Shown here: piece after piece, positions 60,401 to 64,000 of the stretch
Numbering within the stretch: position 1 is the first letter of the stretch
Layout: each line of letters starts with the position of its first letter
From: Aurelia coerulea
Lineage: Eukaryota > Cnidaria > Scyphozoa > Semaeostomeae > Ulmaridae
DNA length: 64,000 bases
Direction: 5' to 3'
Assembly: GCA_039566865.1 (NCBI GenBank)
Contig: CM076956.1
Location: 9,063,511 to 9,127,510, forward strand
The notes under the pieces: model-generated
Told to the model about the DNA's origin: nothing
What the model saw: only the letters and a program-made list of their open reading frames with translations
Database searches by the model: none
Translations under genes and position numbers: made by a program

Positions 60401-62893
60401 AAAGTCAGAGGATTACACCACTGCGCCACATCAGCTTGTTCTTACAGTATATCCACTAGGTTCTTATATGCGGGTCTTTACTGAATTATGCTTGCCATTA
60501 GCAATGAGGAAAGGCAACATTTGATAGTTTTGTGACAGTTATTTTACAAATTGGAGGATGCAATTTTTTTTGAAGAAACATCCTTTAATTTGGCTTAGAA
60601 TGTAAATCCCATCCAACCTATGCCAACCCATTTCTATTTTGTTTTAAAGTAATCTCAAGGACCACCTTATGACAAAAGTGGGCACTCCCCATACCCTCCC
60701 CTGTGGCCACCCCACTGAATATCATGCCGTGTTAATGTGCACAAGGCCTGTATTGTACTTTCATTCACATGAAAGAGTGTGCAGATTCTTCTACAACAAT
60801 GTGCAAATTACTCTTCAGCATTCTAGGGCAAGAAACCATCAACGTGTGCACACCCATTTCAGCAAAGTTATCTTTTGGACTTTCACAAAATTGACAAAGT
60901 AGAATCTCTTTCAGTAAAGTACATAGGTTAGGGGCTGTTAGGCAGTTTCTTTAATTGTTGGGCCTTTTCGCCAGCAAATATTTCTTACGTATTTCTTATT
61001 TTCTATGCCGGAGGGGTAGATTTTATATACTGTAGTTTTGTTAGAAAAGGGCTCCCAAATTATTTAGTAAGATCTCAAAGCAAGTAAATAACATAATTTG
61101 CACTCAAAAACAATGTCCAAACAGTTGCTAATTACTGTGAAATGTCAAAACACTTTTGAGTGGCCTGGGACAATCAGGGAAAATCAAAACTGCAAATTAC
61201 AAAAGTTTTTAAAGCTTTTTGATCCAAGTAAACAGTAGGGTTGCTGCTTAACTTTCAAAAAATTGAACCTAGGATGCCGCAGGTAGTAATCGGACGCTGA
61301 AGGAAAACTAAATATTATCATAAGAAACTTCAATCAAAGACAAAACTAAAAGTACCAGGTCAATGGACAGGTACAGTATTTGGACATATTTGCCCAAAAT
61401 GTTTTGGTTTCGGACAGTGAGTTTGCAATGCAGATTGTGCCAAGTTGAAAACTGTTCTGTTTATACTTGGCAAGTACTCCATCTATAAACTCTTTTGCTT
61501 TATTTTTCTTGTCTTCTTTTCTATTCTTGAATGCGACAACAATGGTTTGACTATCAGCTCTTGTAATGACATTCTGGAGAGCTCATGGTACATGCAAAAC
61601 AATCTAAAAGCTAGGAGAAGCATTAAAAAAATGTTATTTTGATCTCATTATTATTTTTGATTGATGCATGTTTAGATATTCATGACTGAAATGTCAAATA
61701 AAAAAGCATTCAAATGTGACCTTCGTTCATGCTCCTGGCCAAACAACTGATTTATTTGGTGTCCGAAAACCACCGCCATGAACTTTTAAATCCATTTGAT
61801 ATGACATCCGATGTCCTCCCTTAAGTGCAACTGTTTAAATTTCTTGGAATAATGCTATGCGTTATTTCCACGCTAGACATCCAATTTAAGTAATTGTTGA
61901 AGCTTTTTGCTTCTTGCTAGGATGGTTTGAGAGGTTTGAAATTTGGGGTGTGATATTTGCAACAACCTCTACACTGTCAAGCACAACAAAAATAACTTCT
62001 TTAGCGTGTTTTACATTATGAAGGCTTTTTGTACAGTTGTTTAGCATCCATAATGTTAGCTTTCAATGTCAGGAAATACCCAGTTTGATGGATTTCATTT
62101 GTAACATTCTTTTCTGTCGGTTTTTACAAGTGTTCAATCACCACCCTACACTACAGTTTCTAAAAAAACTTTAGTGTATTTGGTGGTGGACTTGCTTCTT
62201 TTGGTTGGTGAAAAGAGACGGATTCATTTTCTTCCTCTCATCCTTTACTTTAGGACCATCTCATTTTGGACCAAAATATATAATTGTTGTAGCAAGTCCA
62301 CTTGGTGATGGGGTGGTGGAAGCTTGGTGGAAGTATGAGTTTCTCAAAATCCTCCTCGACTCTTTCGGAGTCATGGACATTATTCGCATATCAAATGAGA
62401 ATAATCATCTTGATTCTTGGTACTAATTTCATCTCCTAATACAGCAAAATATAGATAGGCCAGATGAAGCGTTATGGCCAAAAAATGTTTGCTGATGAGG
62501 CCTAAATTAGAACAAATAAATGCTGCCATTCAGCAGTCATTATTTCTGAAATTCTTGCTCACCTTCCGAAAAGACCTTCCTACAAAAAAGATTCCAGGCA
62601 CTCAGTCTCCTTTGGCTTGGTGCTCTCTTGTGTAGGGCTCTTCCTTCTGACGTTGATGAGCCATCCTCCACCCCCTCCACAACGTCAGAAATGGTAGGCC
62701 GATTACCACCTTTCCTTCTTTCTCTCCTCTTGTTGTTCACCCATGTTTTAAGCTTTTCTACCGAGACTCCTGTTTTAGCAGCCAGCTCAGAATATTCTGC
62801 TCCGTGGCGTTCGGAGCTCGTGCTGCTTAGTCCCTCTTCAAAAGCTTTCTGCATGAGAGCGAGCTGAGCCTCCGAATATTTCGTGGGCGCCAT
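54493..62893 (-). CDS. Homeodomain-like / HMG-box-like protein, 5 exons, 465 aa
   Basis: On the minus strand the exons are 62893-62563, 59451-59264, 56873-56729, 55943-55881 and 55163-54493. All borders are AG/GT and all phases match (1, 0, 1, 1). The start ATG (62893-62891) begins MAPTKYSEAQL. Residues about 6-62 look like a homeodomain: LALMQKAFEEG for helix 1, YSELAAKTG for helix 2, VEKLKTWVNNKRRERRK for helix 3 with Trp48, Asn51 and Arg53 equivalents. Residues about 96-148, across the exon 1/2 junction, resemble an HMG box: RRLSAWNLFCRKVF, then AQKLYTQLSEEEKKKLEADAKR. The rest (174-465) is unrecognised, with an acidic linker and a basic NLS-like PQKRLKRGKTK (about 344-354). It is probably a nuclear DNA-binding partner of the transposase. 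Confidence 0.8.
57000..58149. other. Intron 2 of the homeodomain gene, unassigned part
   Basis: AT-rich intronic sequence. I see no supported gene or repeat other than those listed separately. Confidence 0.45.
58150..58495. repeat. Dispersed repeat, copy 2 (relative of 2486-2850)
   Basis: It shares GGCAATACAA.AATCCC, GCACATTTCCCG, TATAATACGATACAAGG and AACCAATTCTGTTTTG-type blocks with the copy at 2.5 kb, but its hairpin half is eroded. Confidence 0.65.
59549..59574. repeat. (AAT)n microsatellite
   Basis: About nine AAT units in an intron of the homeodomain gene. Confidence 0.9.
60235..60431 (-). mobile_element. tRNA-derived SINE
   Basis: The minus strand starts ATGTGGCGCAGTGGTGTAAT (A box TGGCGCAGTGG, 60428-60418) and contains GGTTCGATGCC (B box, 60375-60365) at tRNA-like spacing, followed by a non-tRNA body with an AGCGCTTGGCGCT palindrome. 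The 3' end is uncertain and may reach 60165. Confidence 0.75.
60930..61210 (-). repeat. Dispersed repeat, inverted partner of 46343-46625
   Basis: The reverse complement aligns along its length to 46343-46625 with scattered differences. Confidence 0.75.
61211..62556. other. Intron 1 of the homeodomain gene, unassigned part
   Basis: Apart from a small hairpin near 62125-62190 (CACCACC...GGTGGTGG), nothing coding or repetitive is supported. Confidence 0.5.
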
Positions 62894-62917
62894 CTTTCTT
62901 TTCACTTATGAACCGCC

Positions 62918-63074
62918 TCTGTACAATATGAAGGTCCTTTCAATGTAAGATTAATCGATACTGGGGAATTTGACAGTTTTGAGTACTCTCAGTACTTAGA
63001 CTGTTTCCCTTACAAGGGTGATTAATCACATGATTACTCTCCTTTTAATGGATGGATTAGAGGCGGTACGGGTG
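62918..63074 (-). promoter_or_regulatory. Duplicated promoter/5' leader of the homeodomain gene
   Basis: This is the inverted copy of 27854-28010 and ends 24 bp upstream of the ATG at 62893. It keeps the CTAATCC, GTAATCATGTGATTAATCAC and GATTAATCTT motifs. Visible differences include TATAAGG to TAAAAGG, CTACGTAC to CTAAGTAC and TTGATT to TCGATT. Confidence 0.7.
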
Positions 63075-63334
63075 CATATATACAACCTACCAGTTCCATC
63101 ATTTTCAGGCGGCGCGGCATTTTATCTGCTATAGCATTTATATCATTTATTTATGCTTAATTCATGCTTAACGTTTGCTGCAATGAATTAAATGCTTCAG
63201 CATGTCACTTTGCAAAGCAGTTGATTTTTTAGAACTGAATGTAGATGAACAATCAAAAACGAAAGGTAATCATGGAAACTCAGCTACTGTTTGATGACTG
63301 TACTAAAGAACTATCGAAAGAAAATTTTGATCTA

Positions 63335-63860
63335 GCTTAGTTTGTTAGTTGTAAGTATCGTTTTTTAATGTTTTACATACTTTTGCAGAAGATCGTTGTA
63401 AATAAATAAAAGTTCATTGACTTACACCAACAAAAAGTGGTTCGATGTTGCATCATGCAGAGAATAGTTGACAGTGAAAGTATCAATCGAATGCAATGAT
63501 GAGATTTCGTGTTTTATAGAATCTTTATATATCATTGGCCTAATTTCAAAGTGAGGCTTGGTATGAATGTGATGCAAAAGTCTGCCGTTTGTGTCTGAAA
63601 TTGATTAATTTGAACTCAGCGCTCCTCATTCACTTTAGTAACATCAACTTTAACCATCATACATACATAATTTAGCTCAAAAAGAGGTTTTACGATTTTC
63701 GTCGAAAACGAGGTTTAAAACTGAAATAGAGGCCAAACGCCGCCACACCCTTTGGTATAACAACCATATTCGGAATCAGCGCCCCGAAATTGACCAAATC
63801 CACCTTGTCTGGCAAAGTTCCTCCAACTTTGACGATACCCCCCTTTGTCGCCTGGTCTAT
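63335..63860 (-). repeat. Right terminal inverted repeat of the giant transposon
   Basis: Reverse complement of 24443-24965, 3 bp longer because of one small indel (TTTTTGTTGG against TTCTTGG). Confidence 0.93.
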
Positions 63861-64000
63861 CAATGTTTTCTGAAGTTTTACGCCCAGAAAAAGTCAGCCA
63901 GCCTTTATTGTGCGTCAAACGAGCGTGTTTTTTGCAAATTCTTCCAGTTAGGGATCAGTTTCATACCACTTGTGTCCTACAAAATGGTATACAGATTTGG
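63861..64000. other. Right flank outside the giant transposon
   Basis: 140 bp with no coding sign. It is presumably host intron or intergenic DNA; it shows no clear match to the left flank. Confidence 0.5.

Larger units (their letters stand above)
24443..63860. mobile_element. Giant KDZ-family DNA transposon (39.4 kb)
   Basis: The segment is bounded by long inverted repeats (24443-24965 and 63335-63860) that differ by one 3-bp indel and roughly ten substitutions by eye. Inside are a complete KDZ transposase gene and a pseudokinase gene on the plus strand, and a homeodomain/HMG-like gene on the minus strand entering from the other end. KDZ elements encode a DDE transposase with a cysteine cluster and move by cut-and-paste. 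Known relatives such as fish Zisupton make 8-bp target duplications. No matching 8-mer abuts these ends (left TAGTCCTC, right CAATGTTT), so the exact termini or the history remain open. The left end lies 200 bp past a host exon. Numerous smaller MITEs have inserted inside it. Confidence 0.85.

Noticed and set aside
60213..60524. Plus-strand frame of about 100 codons at 60.2 kb
   Set aside because: It reads antisense through the tRNA-derived SINE.

Overview
The window is eukaryotic nuclear DNA: AT-rich, with GT-AG introns whose phases can be followed across exons, an interstitial TTAGGG-type repeat and dense foldback repeats. Spliced animal-type genes, a DIRS retrotransposon and a spliced KDZ transposase suggest an invertebrate metazoan. 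A cnidarian is my best guess, but the sequence does not settle the taxon.

Layout. Positions 1-4965 hold non-coding DNA and repeat fragments. Positions 4966-9748 hold a DIRS-type tyrosine-recombinase retrotransposon with gag, RT/RNase H/methyltransferase-like and recombinase ORFs between 67-bp inverted repeats; the gag and the gag-RT junction are damaged. Positions 13087-24242 hold five consecutive in-phase exons of a large acidic, lysine-rich, coiled-coil host protein, open at both ends. Its introns carry several foldback repeats.

The main discovery is at 24443-63860. This 39.4-kb segment is bounded by near-identical 523/526-bp terminal inverted repeats and looks like one giant DNA transposon inserted in, or next to, an intron of the host gene. 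It carries three spliced genes. The first is an apparently intact 17-exon KDZ (Kyakuja-Dileera-Zisupton) family transposase of 951 aa (28044-42983, +). The second is a 411-aa coiled-coil pseudokinase (47003-51214, +) that lacks the catalytic-loop Asp and the DFG Asp. The third is a 465-aa protein on the opposite strand (62893-54493, -) with a homeodomain-like N-terminus followed by an HMG-box-like segment.

The transposase and homeodomain genes face inward from opposite ends. Immediately upstream of both start codons lies the same 157-bp sequence in inverted orientation. It contains several TAATC-type homeodomain motifs, including a perfect 10-bp palindrome. I infer a shared, possibly self-regulated promoter that co-expresses the transposase and its DNA-binding partner. 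The rest of the element is introns filled with MITEs (TA, TTAA, 8-bp and 9-bp target duplications), a 79-bp minisatellite, telomere-like repeats just upstream of the pseudokinase, and a tRNA-derived SINE.
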